From assembly GCA_030280995.1 (NCBI GenBank), contig JASXTE010000005.1, forward strand, positions 31,819,501-31,883,500: a stretch of DNA of 64,000 bases, in the 5' to 3' direction. This stretch comes from Hemileia vastatrix. Its lineage: Eukaryota > Basidiomycota > Pucciniomycetes > Pucciniales > Zaghouaniaceae. The position numbers and the translations under genes were made by a program. Positions within the stretch are counted from its first letter, which is position 1, and every line of letters starts with the position of its first letter. Below are positions 11,592 to 24,046 of this stretch, one piece after another. The notes below the pieces were generated by a model. The model was not told the origin of the DNA, did not search any database, and saw nothing but the letters and a program-made list of their open reading frames with translations.

Positions 11592-12909
11592 ATGCCCTCA
11601 CCTGCCCCTACACTCACTCCCATTCCTGGCACTCCACCCCTTGAGCAAACAAAATCACATACTTCATCTCCCTCATGTCTCCCTAGCCTAGCCACAACTA
11701 GCGAGGCACTCCTTCCTCTTCAATCCCCTTCTCTGAAGCTGCCTCGCACCTCACAACCCTCCCCTCTCACCTCAATACCCCCTACCCCTCTCCCCCCTAT
11801 TCCATCACCTAACACCCCTGATCCCCCTCTGATTACCCCCGCTCCTCCTATTCCCCATTTTACCCCTAAGACCACCCCAATTGACAATATCACTTGTGAA
11901 ATTGTGGAGTTTTTTTATTAACTAGTGCAATGGAAAAACAAAGTACACCACCTTCAACACAGCTGCTACGCTTGGCTTCTGCTCTCCAAAGAAGTGTACC
12001 ACACCACCTTGCTCCAACCATTAGCATGATAGAGAGACAAAGAGCTCTGAGAACATTATTGAGTTCACCAAATCCATCCCTACCCTTGAGGTGTCTGGTG
12101 CCAACTTCTCTGCCTGGAACAGCACTGTCTTGGAACTGATCAAAGATTTTTTTGGAACACAAGCATATGCGTTGAATTATGGCACTGGCCCTGATGAATT
12201 TAAAGACAGAGTCACTCACCTAATCCTTCTGCACTCCATCTCACCTAACTTGCACCATGAAATCTCCACTGATTGGAAAGCACACCAGACTTACCTCCAC
12301 ATAATTAAAAAATTCACCAGGACAAATCATACTTCCACAATGATTGCTATTTGAAACTTTATCAATTTGAAACAGTCACACATCATGTCACATAGAAAAT
12401 ATCTGGAAGCATTCATCAAATTGTTTGACAAAATAGAGAGAAAGGGAATTGTGTTTGACTCCAAGGTTTTCAAAGCACAAATGGTAGATGCTTTGCTTCT
12501 GGCCTCTTTGAAAGACCTTAATATGGATCTATGCGTAGCTCTGGACAACCTCCCCAATTCAAAGTCTCTGACCTTTGAATATTTCTGTCAACTCATACCA
12601 AGTCTTGTCCAAAATAGGATTGATCAAGAGGCCATTCCATCTTCACATACTACATCTTTATCTGTTGAACCTTCTCTTCATGCCATCACTCAACCTCATA
12701 GACAAAAAGATTCTTACAGGCCACCTGGTGCACATCAAAATTGTCATGAATGCCATTCCACTGCTCATGTTGTGGCTCATTGTCCTTATAATCCTCATTC
12801 TGCAAATTTCTCACCCAATTTATACATTATGCGTGAACATGAAAATGCTTATGATTCTGATCCTAATGCAAGAAACAAAAAGGTCTATATTCCCTTCACA
12901 CACCCTTAA
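11592..12909 (+). pseudogene. gag: copia gag, decayed
   Basis: The first part (11592-11921) encodes a Pro/Ser/Thr-rich tail of about 109 residues. After stops, 12091-12354 and 12367-12909 encode the capsid-like region beginning near SGANFSAWNSTVLELIKDFF, followed by a retroviral zinc knuckle CHECHSTAHVVAHC (CX2CX4HX4C) near 12750. The FSAWN-type start and the knuckle at the end are typical of copia gag of the UBN2 type. An in-frame stop at 12352-12354 separates the two main pieces. Confidence 0.7.
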
Positions 12910-13022
12910 TGTGGCCCCATTTGTGCTAGAGATGTTCAAATTGAAGCTAATGAAATCACTATCTTTGAAAAAAACATTGAGGCGCCATATGAAATGGTTG
13001 AACAAATTGATCTGAGTAGTGC

Positions 13023-13329
13023 TGAATGATCACCTGAGGCAATCGCTGATGACTATTCTATCTTGGACATTGGAGCGACTCAACATGACACTGGTAATGT
13101 GAGACTTCTCAATGACTTCAGACTTCTTAAACAACAGATTACAGCCAAAGTGGCCACTTACTGTCCTTCTTCCATCATTAATGGCATAGGAGATTTAAAA
13201 ATTAAAGAGGATGGTATAATAGTCACTATTACCAATGTCTTCTATTGTCAAAATGTTAGGACTTCTCTAATTTCTTTATTTGATTTAGTGAAATGTGGTT
13301 TTTGCTTTGGTTTGTGTTCTAAAAATTAA
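13023..13329 (+). pseudogene. copia protease, decayed
   Basis: The stretch around SILDIGATQHDTGN matches the copia protease active site (normally DSGAT), with Ser changed to Ile at 13066-13080. The remainder, with VFYCQNVRTSLISL near 13240, is a typical copia protease end. A stop falls at 13327. It would cleave the gag-pol polyprotein; the active-site change makes activity doubtful. Confidence 0.65.
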
Positions 13330-13332
13330 AAT

Positions 13333-14221
13333 TTGGGGGTTTATTTGAAAGAGGATTTGATTATGAATTTCCAGGTAGAGAATACCAGAAAAAGATGGGT
13401 CTTTGATGTAATTAGTGTTAGTACTTGCAATCCAAATGATATTACCTCTTATTGCTATTCCTTTCACCCTTTGTTGCTTTACACTGTTAAGAATAATAAA
13501 CATATCAACCGTCCACCTTCAGCCAAGGGTTCCCTAATGGAATGGCACAGAAGACTAGGACATACCAGCATTGACACCATCAGAAAAATCTTCAATAGTG
13601 GTATGGGCACTGGTTTACCGTTATCTGTGCCTACAGGTAAGATTAAATGTGAAGATTGTTTAATTGTAAAAGAGCACTTGGAAACCATCAGCAATCTGTG
13701 AATCAAATCCTGAATCTTTAATGAGCTTAGTTGTTGGAGATCTTGTTGGTCCCATGGACCCCACTATTCATGGTGCTAGGTGAGAAGCAATATTTAGGGA
13801 AAGCTCAATCTCCTATGGTGAGGTGTTTTTACTCAATGCCAAACCTGAGGCCACTTCTTGTTTTTTTTCTTTCTGTAAAAAATTGGAAAATATAACTGGA
13901 AGGAAGCATCAAGTTTTACGCACTAATGGAGGTCAGATGCACAGCAATAAAATGGCTCAGATCTTGGCCAATATTGGAGCTAATCATAAAGTCACATGCC
14001 CCCACCATCACCAGCAAAATGGAACAGCTGAAAGGTTCAACAGAAAAGTTGGTGACATTGCAAGAACCATACTCCTTGCAAGTGAACTATCTGAATCATT
14101 CTGGGGTTTAGTATACAAATGGGCAGCTAAAGTTCACAACCAGATTCCTAATTTTAAAACAGGTGACAATAGTTCTATTCAGCTGATGTTTAATGAAACT
14201 CCAAACTATTCCAATTTTTGA
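13333..14221 (+). pseudogene. copia integrase, decayed
   Basis: The zinc-binding HHCC part is visible as WHRRLGHTS and CEDC (13540-13660). The core keeps GDLVGPMDP near 13738 (first Asp) and NGTAERFNRKV near 14028 (final Glu). The second Asp is replaced by Asn in LRTNGGQMHSN near 13915. A stop at about 13700 and another at 13782 interrupt the frame. It inserted element DNA into chromosomes. Confidence 0.7.
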
Positions 14222-14557
14222 ATTTTTGGTGAAACAGAATTTGTTCATATTCACAAAGAAACACGCCAAAAACTAGATCAACATGCCTTGATTTGTAAGT
14301 GTATAGTGTATTCCTTAAAAAATGCTGGTTGGCTTTTTTGGCATGAAGAATCAAACACCTTTTTTGAGTCCACAAAGGCTATCTTCCCTGGTGACAGACT
14401 TCCTGCTCATACAGCTTCTTTTCAACCTCCACCTTCCAAGGGTACTTTTTTTCATATCTTCAAAAATATTAAACTACGGGACTTCAAGGATGAAGAAAAC
14501 TTCTGTCCCAGGAGAAAGCTGTACATGAGATTGTGAATAAAGGTCTGTCCCAATCAT

Positions 14558-15270
14558 TTGTTATTCCCAGAACCCATTTGTAAGCTATACTCCCACCTGA
14601 CAGCTGTAAGTCAGACCAAGCATGCAAAAGGGAACTGTTTAATTGGAAAGATATCGATGTGTGGTACAAAGAAAAGCTTCCTCCTGGTGCAAAAACTTAC
14701 CAATGAAAAATGGGTCTTCACTATCAAGAATCATTGTACCAAATCACCAACCTACAAAGCAAGATATGAGGCCAAAGGTTTTTTACAACAGTATGTTATT
14801 TATTTCACTGACACTTTTTCTGCCACTTCTACCTTTGCTTCTCAACATATTCTTCTTACACTTTCAGCTAATCACAAAAGGACTGTAAAATCTTTTTATT
14901 TCACTGCTTCTTACCTTCACAGTCCAATGGATAAAGAAATCTGGGTTTTTCCTCCTGATGGTTACCAGCTACATGACATTGGAAATTCTCTAAGTCTAAA
15001 AAAGGCCCTCTATGGCATTAATCAAGCAGAAAGATGTTGGTGGCTTCACATTGCTAGAAAATTGGATGCTCTAGGGTATAAGGCAACTCAATATGATAAG
15101 AGTTTCTATGTTCTCAGAAAAAAAGGATGTGTTGGTGTAATTTGAATAAATGTTGATGATGGTATAGTTGCTAGATGTAGTGAAGAGTTTTTGAAGGAGT
15201 TGGAGAATGGTTTGGATGATAGCTTGAAGGTAAAGTGAAATGATAGTGTTAATGATATTGTAGGTGTTGC
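14558..15270 (+). pseudogene. copia reverse transcriptase, decayed
   Basis: Conserved copia RT segments are seen: YKARYEAKGFLQQ, FSATSTFASQHILL, KEIWVFPPDGY and LKKALYGINQAERCWW. The catalytic motif is NVDDG (normally YVDD) and follows a stop at 15143-15145. The region ends in degraded sequence. It copied element RNA into DNA. Confidence 0.75.
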
Positions 15271-15414
15271 TATCAAAGAAGTTCCAGAAGTTTTTGATTT
15301 GCACAATTGTCAGCTCATTGACAAGATTATGTGGACTAATAAACCCTCTGGATTGACTGCAAGATAACCCCTTCCAAATAATCTGGAAATTACTAAAGCC
15401 AAGGATGAAGAGGT

Positions 15415-16090
15415 AGCTATTGATACAACTAAATATCTCTCTATTCTAGGTGCTCTCAGTTATGTGGCATCAGCAACTAGGCCAGATCTGTCTTTCCATG
15501 TCAACCTTTTAGCACACATCTCCTCCAAATATTCTTCGACATACTGGATTGCTCTCAATAACCTTCTCATATATGTCCAACACACTGCCACCCTTTGTAT
15601 TCACATTCATCCTGACCAAAACTCACCACTTCAACTCCTATCTTTTTCTGACTCCACTTGGAATAAAAATTAATTCTTAGGAGCTCAATGTGAATACCTG
15701 CTACTCCTCAACTCTTTTCCAATTGTCTAGACATCAAGGCGCCAGTTGAAAGTAAGTGGTTCATCATGAACTGCTGAATATGTTGCACTTGGTGGTGGTA
15801 TGAAAGACACAATTTGGATTTCAAACCTCAAAGATATCTTTCCTAATATTCCCCAAATCAAGATCTTCTGTGACAATATAGGAGCAATTGAAAATGCAAA
15901 AGACAACCCTAGAAACAAGAGGACAGGGCATGTGGATAGGTTTTTCAATATTGTGAATGGACAACTCTTTTTGAAAAAAGAAATTTTGGAGTGGGTTCCA
16001 GCTGCTCAAATGAGGGGAGATATACTCACAAAATCACTGGGCCCATCTCTTACAATGCATAGAAAGAAAGATGTATATGCTTGGTGGTGA
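15415..16090 (+). pseudogene. copia RNase H and pol C-terminus, decayed
   Basis: The conserved pieces are VASATRPDLSFHVN, then after two stops TAEYVALGGGMKDTIW, IFCDNIGAIENAKD, RTGHVDRFFN and RGDILTKSL, ending in a TGA at 16088-16090. They follow the usual order for copia RNase H. Stops at 15670 and 15728 break the frame. Confidence 0.75.
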
Positions 16091-16221
16091 AGTTATATTT
16101 CTTTTAATTTTTTTTCTTTTCTTTTATTTCTCTTTTATTTCTCATTTAAATTTGTTTCTTTTTATATATTGGAGTTTGTCATGTATGCATGGAGGGGATA
16201 TCAGTAATATGTTTCATAACC

Positions 16222-16233
16222 AAGTGGGAGGGA
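16222..16233 (+). promoter_or_regulatory. polypurine tract of the copia element
   Basis: AAGTGGGAGGGA is followed at once by TGTTAAGTC, the expected polypurine tract plus LTR start. It lies about 130 bases after the RNase H stop. Confidence 0.6.
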
Positions 16234-16285
16234 TGTTAAGTCACTAGGACTATGTACTTATTTATGTGTGTGAATGCATATATTA

Positions 16286-16480
16286 GGGGGTGTCAGTTCT
16301 GTCAAATCCTCACTTACAAATGCGCATTTAAATTTGACCAAATCTGCACTTATCTAAGTGCCGATTTACAAAACACACTAGCCCCAATACTGGTGGATTT
16401 CAAAGTTAAAAAAAGTCACTTATTTCACTCAAATCCGCACTTTCTCAACCAAAAGTGCTGATTTCACCATCAAGTCACAT
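16286..16480. repeat. left terminal inverted repeat region of the Harbinger transposon
   Basis: It starts GGGGGTGTCAGTTCTGTC and continues with several GCACTT/AAGTGC pairs and AAAAGTCACTTATTTC, all of which recur inverted in 50314-50465. The flank TATTA at 16281-16285 equals that after the right end. Confidence 0.65.
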
Positions 16481-16593
16481 TTCACTGATTTGTCAGCATC
16501 ATCCCATTCATACTCAGCGCTCCGCGGCATAACACTTCATAACTCAAAACATCGTACATCATTTACATCTTCATATCATATTATATAAGAGTT

Positions 16594-17206
16594 ATGCCTT
16601 CCTCCCTCTCAAATCGTGATAAATTACATAAAGCAATGACTTTCATGGCTCTTGAACTGCTCTTGAACTCTGATTCCGATTCTGATTGTGATCTAGAAGA
16701 AGATTTTGTATTTTTATATAAAATGGCCACGAAACGTTACATTCTTCCCAGAAAGCCTCAAGTACTTCATACCCCCAAGTACACCATCCAAATACTTTTT
16801 AACCTATATACACCCAGTTTTAGACAGCCGTTCAGGACTTCTCAGGAATATTTCCTTAAATTGCTTGCGCTTATTCAGGATCATCCCATATTTCACAATA
16901 ATTCTCAAAAAGAACAACAACATCCTTCAATTCAATTGGCCATCACACTATGTCATTTGGGTTCAAATGGTAATGGAGCCGCTTTGAAACTTTTAGAAAA
17001 TGTCTTTGATTTATGGTATGGTTCAGTTAACACTTATACCAAACAATGTATCACTGCCATCAACTCCTTGGAATCTCAACTTCTCACCTGGCCAACAAAA
17101 GAAGAGCCACTTGAATCATCTCAGGTTATGCAAGCAGAGGGCTTCCCAGGATGTGTTGGTTTTGTTAATGGTACTACTATTCCATTGAGCCAGAAACCTG
17201 CTCAAG
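16594..17206 (+). pseudogene. Harbinger transposase, N-terminal half, cut by an LTR element
   Basis: The frame encodes about 204 residues with an acidic Ser/Asp repeat near residue 28 and then the hallmark Harbinger stretch LGSNGNGAALKLLENVFDLW and FPGCVGFVNGTTIPLSQKP. In active transposases the last motif is VDGT and supplies the first catalytic Asp; here it is Asn. The reading frame stops where the family C LTR begins (TGTCACGCG at 17207), so the remaining catalytic Asp and Glu are absent. No continuation was found to the right. It would have cut and pasted the transposon with its Myb-like partner. Confidence 0.8.
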
Positions 17207-18012
17207 TGTCACGCGCCATGTGACACTCGAGGCAAAAGTAGCTCATTAAATCAATACTAAAGGGTTCAAATCCATACTCGAAGCGCGGAAAGCAACTCCC
17301 CATAGAAACTGCAACTTTCTTTTGTGTACTCGCTATTCAATTGTGCTAGCCTAAAACTCTAAATCTAAATTAGTCAATCTCACAATAGTGTGTCTTAGTC
17401 TTTTTTCCAATAAGCGACGCACAGCACAATAGTTAATATAATAGTACATTAAAAGTTTCATGAAATGTCTGTGGGTTATTAAGGGGTAGTGAGCATGGAC
17501 GGAATGGTTAGTGAAGGATAAAGGGGTTAACAGATGTTAGTGAGGAGGGTCCAGGTGTAACGGATATATATTTTAAATGGGTTATGGTGAGCGGAATGGT
17601 GGATGAGTATGAGGTCAATGCGAGGAGGAGTAAAGGATATAAAAGGGGCTGGGTTTTTGGTTTGACATTCCTTAGAATTAAATTATAAAACATATTTATA
17701 GTTAATAGTGATAAAACTCTAAAGTGAAAATCATTATTATTGTATCTTTCTTTATTTTCTCAATAATCATATCTAAATCCTAAATCTTTGATTGTTAAGT
17801 TTCCAACCCTTCGTGAGATCTTTAGAATTTTAATATTACCGTTCAATTATATTAGAATCCTTCTTGAACATAGCTTGAAGCAGTAGTTCTTCCTTTGAGT
17901 CATCTTCGAATCACTTCCTTGAACTATCCCTCTGTGCTTCGAAGAAGTATCTCAACCTTTTATCTCACTTGCAGGAACATCCTTGACCTTGTGCGTAGGT
18001 CGTCCGGTGACA
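17207..18012 (+). repeat. 5' LTR of element C
   Basis: It begins TGTCACGCGCC and ends CCGGTGACA, 806 bases. Reverse copies lie at 35399-36203 and 56979-57788. Its first 19 bases form an imperfect palindrome with arms TGTCAC and GTGACA. The insertion is in the Harbinger transposase after TCAAG. Confidence 0.85.
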
Positions 18013-18089
18013 ATATAATTTAATTCTCCATAGTTCTCATTCTTTGCACTACTATGTCCCCTTTCAGGTGTTTTCTCTAAATTCTTAAA
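18013..18089 (+). other. short leader of element C
   Basis: Only 77 bases separate the LTR from the gag ATG. No tRNA-type primer site beginning TGG is evident, so priming may differ in this chromovirus lineage. Confidence 0.4.
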
Positions 18090-19276
18090 ATGGCACCTGT
18101 TCAATGCACTCCTCCTAAAGGCGCTACTACTAGAGCTCGCGCCAGAGACAGGCCAACAGCCACTAGACCTATTTCCTGCACTCGATCCTTGGAGCCGCTC
18201 AACCTTAGGGAACGGCAACATTCAGTCCAATTGGTAGAAGACATCCCACAAGATTTCGATTATTCTAGTAATGATGAAGAAGGAGAGGATACAATTCACA
18301 AGGCACCATCCGCCCCTGCTAACCACCCTTCGGGTCAACCTTCAGAACCTGGACCATCCAATTCTCTGGAAGATTTCATGAGACTTTTCATGAAGAACCT
18401 TTCAAATTCAATGTCTTCAGAGGGATCTAAATTCAAAACTCCTTCTATGAAATCTCCTGATAAATTTGATGGAGAACATCCAGACAGATTGCGACCCTTC
18501 TTGCAAACCTGCAAGCTCCTGTTCAATAATGACCCTTGAACCTTCAATAAAAACCGATCGAAAGTTGTTTATGCTTCTTCATTCCTGGCCGGAAAAGCAG
18601 CAAGATGGTTTTAACCTTATCTTCTCATGCTCTCTTCAACCGAAACCCACTTACTTATTAATAAATGGGAAAAGTTCAAAGACCAACTCTTCACGTTTTT
18701 TGGTGACCCTAATGAAAATGACAACACAGAAATTGAACTTGATCTCCTTTTCATGAGTGATAATGTGAAAGCCTCTGAATATATCTCGAACTTCAGAGAG
18801 CTTCAAACTTGAGTAGGTTGGAATGATGCTGCCCTTAAGTATCATTTCAAAAAAGGACTTCCTTCGAGGATTGTGGATCAGTTAAATCTTCACGGTCAGA
18901 AGATGACTACTTTAACAGATTTAATGGATCGAACCCTCTAACTTGACGGCGTTTACCAAGGACAACTTCAACATCGTTGATACGCCAAAAAATCTCAAGG
19001 CTTAAATTTCAAATCGGGACCTTCTTCACACCCACGAACAACTCAATCCTCCTCGACTCAATCCAAACCTATTAAGGGAAAGGACAAACCTCGACTGAAA
19101 AGCTCGACCCCAGGCGATATCAGTAAAGTACTGGATCCTAAAGGGGAACTTAAAGATACTGAGTGGAAGAGACGAGAAGATAATGGGTTATGTATGTATT
19201 GTGGGGGTAAGAACAAGTTGGAAGACTGTGTAAAGTTGAAGGAAAGAGAAGGTACTAGTTCAAAGTCAAAAAACTA
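18090..19276 (+). pseudogene. gag: gag of element C, decayed
   Basis: The first 149 residues (18090-18539) begin MAPVQCTPPKGATTRARARD and include an acidic stretch and DFMRLFMKNLSNSMSS before a stop at 18537. The capsid region follows in shifted frames (KFKDQLFTFFGDPNENDN, SDNVKASEYISNFRELQT). A gag knuckle near 19191-19230 reads CMYCGGKNKLEDC, in which the usual His is Asn; the D copy keeps His but has Ser for the last Cys. The frame is broken at least four times. Confidence 0.75.
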
Positions 19277-19291
19277 GTAGATAGTTTCCTT

Positions 19292-20443
19292 GTGTGCAAA
19301 GCAAACTATCTTATCTCTCCCAGTGCACAGAACCTCCATGTCTTAAGGACTGGAGTTGCCTTAAATTACTTGAGATTCATTCTTTTTAAGGAGGATATCC
19401 ACTTCAGTTGTCTTATAGACTCTGGAGCTTCAATTTCTTTTTTCAGTTTATCTTTTGCCGAGAAGTTACAGCTGACATTTACAGATATCGATCGAACTCC
19501 AATTTATTTGGTCGAATCATAGGAACCCAAATATTGGGTCAGTAAGAAAGTTTTATGGGTTTTCAACTTTACGAATTTTCCCCCCTTCGAGTGGGAACTA
19601 ACAGTCTTGGACGCACCAAGGATGGATGATACCATTCTTGGCCATGACTTTTTAACGCATTGGAATCCTTAAATTGACTAGACACGGGGATTGATCACCC
19701 CACGGACTAAGTATATTTCTAATTCTTCAATGCATGTCAACAGGGAGTTAAACAACCCACCTGACAATGTCCTTCTAGAGAACAAACCTCTTCCAGATGA
19801 CTTGCAAGCATCTGATCTTTCTTTAAATGAGAAATTGGCTAACCCTTCTAGCTCAATGACTTCACTCGAAGAGGATTTAAATTTCCTCGAAGTAATCGAA
19901 TTATGCTCACTCAATTCTGGTCTTCCCTCAACAGATTCTCTCAAAGATGATGAGGAAGACCAAATCGACGTTGAAGCCATTAAATTGACTCTACCAGAAA
20001 TCTATCACGATTTCCTCGATGTTTTTTCAATCCGAAAGGCCGATAAGTTACCACCTCATCAACCCTACGACCATCAGATAGAGTTAATAGGTCCTGTCTA
20101 TTCTTTGTCGAAGGACGAATCTCAAGTTCTTCGAGACTACATTGCAGAGAAAGTAGCTAAAGGTTTAATCAAAGCCAGTAAATCTCCAACCGGCCTCCCT
20201 GTCCTCTTTGTAAAAAAGAAGGATGGTAGTCTTAGGTTGTGTGTTGACTATAGAAAGCTCAACACAGTCACTAAGAAGAATGCATATCCTGTTCCTCCTA
20301 TGTCATTGCTTCTTACCCTTTTTAATGGTACTAATTTCTTTTCTAAAATTGATCTTAGAGGTGCTTACAATCTTATTCGCATAGCGGAACGTCATGAACC
20401 ACTGACTGCAATGCGCACTAGATTTGGTAGTTTTGAATATTGA
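19292..20443 (+). pseudogene. pol: protease and RT N-terminal part of element C pol
   Basis: The aspartic protease site SCLIDSGASISFF is intact at 19418, but stops follow at 19520 and around 19672-19680. After a linker, 19691-20443 carries LPPHQPYDHQIEL, VLFVKKKDGSLRLCVDYRKL and KIDLRGAYNLIRIA, the standard RT fingers and palm of Ty3/gypsy chromoviruses, ending at a TGA at 20441-20443 before VMPFGL. The same protein is read from the minus strand at 63412-62102 in element D. Confidence 0.85.
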
Positions 20444-20446
20444 GTT

Positions 20447-21605
20447 ATGCCTTTTGGATTGTGTAACGCACCATCTACTTTTCAAACTTTTGTCAATGAC
20501 ATCTTTCAAGATGTTGTCGAAAAATTTGTTGTCGTCTATTTAGATGATATTTTAATTTTCTCGAAGACACTGGATGATCATATTCATCATGTTCAACAGG
20601 TTTTAAATCGACTTCGAGATCATGGACTCTACGCCAAGCATAATAAATGTGAATTCCATCTTAAATCTATTGATTTTTTGGGTTTTACATTATCCACTGA
20701 TGGTTTAGTCATGGACAACAAAAAAGTTCAAAAGGTCCTGGAATGGCCTGAGCCCAAATCGTTTAAATCCCTCCAAGGATTTTCGGGTTTTGCAAATTTC
20801 TATAGAATATTTATTAAAGATTACTCTAAAACTATTACCAATCTTACTTCTCTTCTTAGAAAAGATATTCCTTTTGTTTTTACTTCTACAGCGCAAAAGG
20901 AATTCAAAGCATTGAAGATGGCATTCACCACAGCTCCAATTCTTCGACACTTTGATCCTACTGCTTCGACAATAGTCGAGACAGATGCGAGCGATTATGC
21001 TATCGCAGGGGTCATTTCTCAATCAAATCCGGAAACAAAACTGTTTCATCCTGTTACTTTTGAGTCACGCAAATTCATTGCAGCAGAGTTAAATTATGAA
21101 ATTCATGACAAAGAGCTTTTAGCTATTATTCACTGTCTTATAAAATGGCGCTCTTTTTTTCTCAGCCTAGATTTTCCTTTTCAAATTTTAACAGACCATA
21201 ATGCTTTGAAATACTTTATATCTTCCAAAGTGTTAACCAGGCGTCAAGCCAGGTGGGCTGAATTTCTGTCTAAATTTTGCTTTTCTATTTCCTATCACCC
21301 AGGTAAGAACTGCATTGTCCCAGATATCTTGTCACGTCGGGATGACGTTTACCCACAGTGGGGGGATGCATTTGCTGAAAAAAATCCAGAAAATGTGAAA
21401 TCAATCTTCAACGAATCAATGTTAACAACTCATCAACTTAATTCAATGACAATCCAATCTTTTCAAAATCCACTATCCAAAATCCTCAAAGCTCAGTCGA
21501 AGGACGATTATTGTTTAGGGTTAAAAGACAAAATACTCTCAAAGAAAGGGGCCAAAAGATGTAGTATTGAATCAGGTCTATTAGTCTTCAAAGGTAGAGT
21601 GGTCA
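20447..21605 (+). pseudogene. pol: RT palm, RNase H of element C pol, cut by element E
   Basis: The frame opens at MPFGLCNAPSTFQ and includes the catalytic VVYLDDILIFSK at 20530-20560, the thumb with DFLGFTLSTDG, RNase H with IVETDASDYAIAG and ILTDHNALKYF, and the tether QARWAEFLSKF and VPDILSRRDDV. The coding sequence is open for about 386 codons up to the element E insertion. It continues after the target duplication GGTCA at 30712. Confidence 0.85.
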
Positions 21606-22782
21606 TGTCAGCCTAAATATCCTTAGGACTGAGTATTTCTTATGCTTAAAATAAGATAACCTTAACTAGATTAAGCTTATATCTTAAAAATAAGATTAAA
21701 ATAATAATATATATTATTTTATTATATATATATATAATTATTATTCTATTATATAATTTATAATAGTTTAAATAGCTTATCCATGGCCTAATAATACTTA
21801 TTAAGGGGTTAATGGAGTCATAATATACTTATCTTAAGTGATATGAAGTAATTATTGACATACATAAGCTTATATGTATACATAAATCTCATATTCAGTG
21901 AAATATGCAGTATATTATGTATATTTAGGTATATAAGTGGGTTTTAGCCCCTTAATAGCCTATAACCTTTGTTTTTCTGCTTATTTTAGGTCATATGGAC
22001 GAAATCAGTGGACTCACAACGCCTACAGAAGCATAGACACCTATATCAGGCGCATACACCCAGTTTGGACAACTAAAATTACTTCCTTGGATGGTTATTC
22101 ACGGATTTATGGGTTGGAAAGATGTTTTTGGGTTAATGTGGATGCTTGGGGATGTTATTGGGGGCTTGGACATTTTATTTGTTTCCTTTATATGCTTTTA
22201 GTTTCATTAAATCTCTTTTTGATCATTTATTTTACCTGTTTCTTTATGGTATCCGCTTTTATCTGGGTTTTCTATTTATGGTATGACTCTGTGTTATTAT
22301 TAATAGTGATGGAGGGTCCTTACTGGAGGTCTGGGTGTTGAAACTGCTTGAAGTGGACGCCATGGGGAGGTGATGGGCCCTCACAGTGCTTTAATTTCTG
22401 GGGATAGCAGTGACATCATCTGGATTGAAGGTCTGTGCACTCCAGTGGATTTGGGTATAAGTAAGGAGGGATTTTGACGGTTTATTATCATCATTCAATT
22501 ACTACACTTCAAAAAAACACTACATTACAATTATTAGCATTCAGAAATATATTATTAAGCCCTTATAAATTGATATTATCTTTATAAAAGCTATAACTAT
22601 ATTTTATTCTTCTATTTTCCACCACTAGCACGCATTTAAATCCAAGTATTGTGAGTTTTATTTGAGTGTAACTATTCTATTAGTCTTCCCCTGAGGTTTA
22701 ATCACTAAATCATTTATCAATAAGTAGTAGGACCATAAAATAATACTATTATATCATACTTATATACTAGACTATACTGACA
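21606..22782 (+). repeat. 5' LTR of element E
   Basis: It begins TGTCAGCCTAAATATCC and ends ACTATACTGACA, 1177 bases, with 6-base inverted ends TGTCAG/CTGACA. An open frame of 134 codons inside it (21937-22341) is broken in the 3' LTR by a one-base difference and is probably not a gene. Confidence 0.92.
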
Positions 22783-23293
22783 ATTGGGGGTCTTTCCTTA
22801 TATTTTATTTATTATTTAGTATAAGCCTTGGGACATGATTTTTACCTTAGTACAGCTCAAAATTAACCAAATATTTGGGTCTGCTGCATATTAGTGGGTC
22901 ATCATAACTCATTTATTGCGGAAAAGAACACTTATAATAATTGTACTAATTTTTTATCATAAAAATTAGATATTTACAGTAGTAACTGTACCCAATATAA
23001 ACCCAATTTCACTTGGTATTTGGACACCAATATAACACCCAATAAAATTGGTATTTGGCTAAAGCTTGGTAAGCTAATTATTCACCTTTATAGAGGTCTA
23101 GTTAAACTTATTATTATATTTTTAACAGATTTTTTCGAATTTTTCTTATATTTTATTTAAATAAATAAAGATATAAATTCAGGGTAAGCTCCATTGCTTT
23201 TTTATTAGTAATATAATTGCTAATATTATTTGTCTACTAATTCCACAGAGTTTTTTCCTTTTGTAGACGTAAAATATTGTTATTCTGAACAAT
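22783..23293 (+). other. leader of element E
   Basis: About 510 AT-rich bases lie between the LTR and the first gag ATG. The bases after the LTR are ATTGGGGGTC; no clear TGG primer site is seen. Nothing else is recognised. Confidence 0.5.
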
Positions 23294-24031
23294 ATGAGTG
23301 CTCCCCAGGATAGTGTAAGTGAACAGCCTGCTTATAATACCAGGTCTAAAGCTAACAAAAACTTTCCAGGACATCACCATGGAGGGACAACAGTACCCCC
23401 AGCCAGAAAGCATGAGTATAGAGGAAAAGGACGCCCTCTTAAAAAAGATAACTATAAAAAAGACGTCTCCTCCTCTTCAGGATCAACTGTCCCACCTGGC
23501 CAAACAGGTTCTGAAGTTGGAGGAATCAAAATCTCTCATGTTCAAAGAAGTAGAGCAGTTGCAAAACAATTGCAAGGTAGGGTTTCAGCAGATGAATCAG
23601 GCAATGGCAGAATTAAAGGGAGGCCAGCCCAGTCAATCAAATAAGCAACCCCCTACCCAAGGAGGGTCCACTCACTCCCAGGAGAAAATCCTGGTAGACA
23701 AATGGAAATGGGACTGGTTTCACCAACAGTGGACAAGCCACAGTTGCAACAGGGATCCACCGCCTCATCTGACTTCCTCAGCTCACCCTTACAAGGGAAA
23801 AAAGCGCCAAAAATCAGGACTGGCAACCATCCCTTGGTAAGTAACTTACCCTCTCAGATTAGACATAATACTGATAATTACAATATAGGTAATTCTATTG
23901 ATGTTAAATCTGTACAACAAATAGAGGAGGATTTAAGAAATTTAGGTTTTAGAGTAGATACACCTGACTTGTCTTTTGTCCATAATAACAGTACTATATA
24001 CAATGATAATACAGTTAATCCTCAGTTGTAA
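23294..24031 (+). pseudogene. gag: gag N-terminal region of element E, frameshifted
   Basis: The product starts MSAPQDSVSEQPAYNTRSK at 23294, but coding then continues in another frame (ITMEGQQYPQPESMSIEEK to about 23680, with a coiled-coil-like LAKQVLKLEESK stretch). It returns to the first frame from about 23690 (LVSPTVDKPQLQQG) until a TAA at 24029-24031. Two frameshifts and a stop thus separate the start from the main gag-pol frame at 24047. Confidence 0.6.
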
Positions 24032-24046
24032 CCACCTACTAGTGAG

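Larger units (their letters stand above)
11592..16285 (+). mobile_element. decayed Ty1/copia retrotransposon
   Basis: The domain order gag, protease, integrase, RT, RNase H (integrase before RT) defines the copia superfamily. Stops and frameshifts interrupt all parts. A polypurine tract at 16222-16233 (AAGTGGGAGGGA) is followed by TGTTAAGTCACTAGG, the presumed start of the 3' LTR, which is cut after about 50 bases by the Harbinger end at 16286. A 5' LTR could not be paired with it, and no TGGTATCAGAGC-type primer site was found. Confidence 0.8.

Noticed and set aside
21937..22341. 134-codon hydrophobic frame in the 5' LTR of element E
   Set aside because: The 3' LTR copy is broken by a one-base difference and there is no family resemblance, so it is unlikely to be selected.
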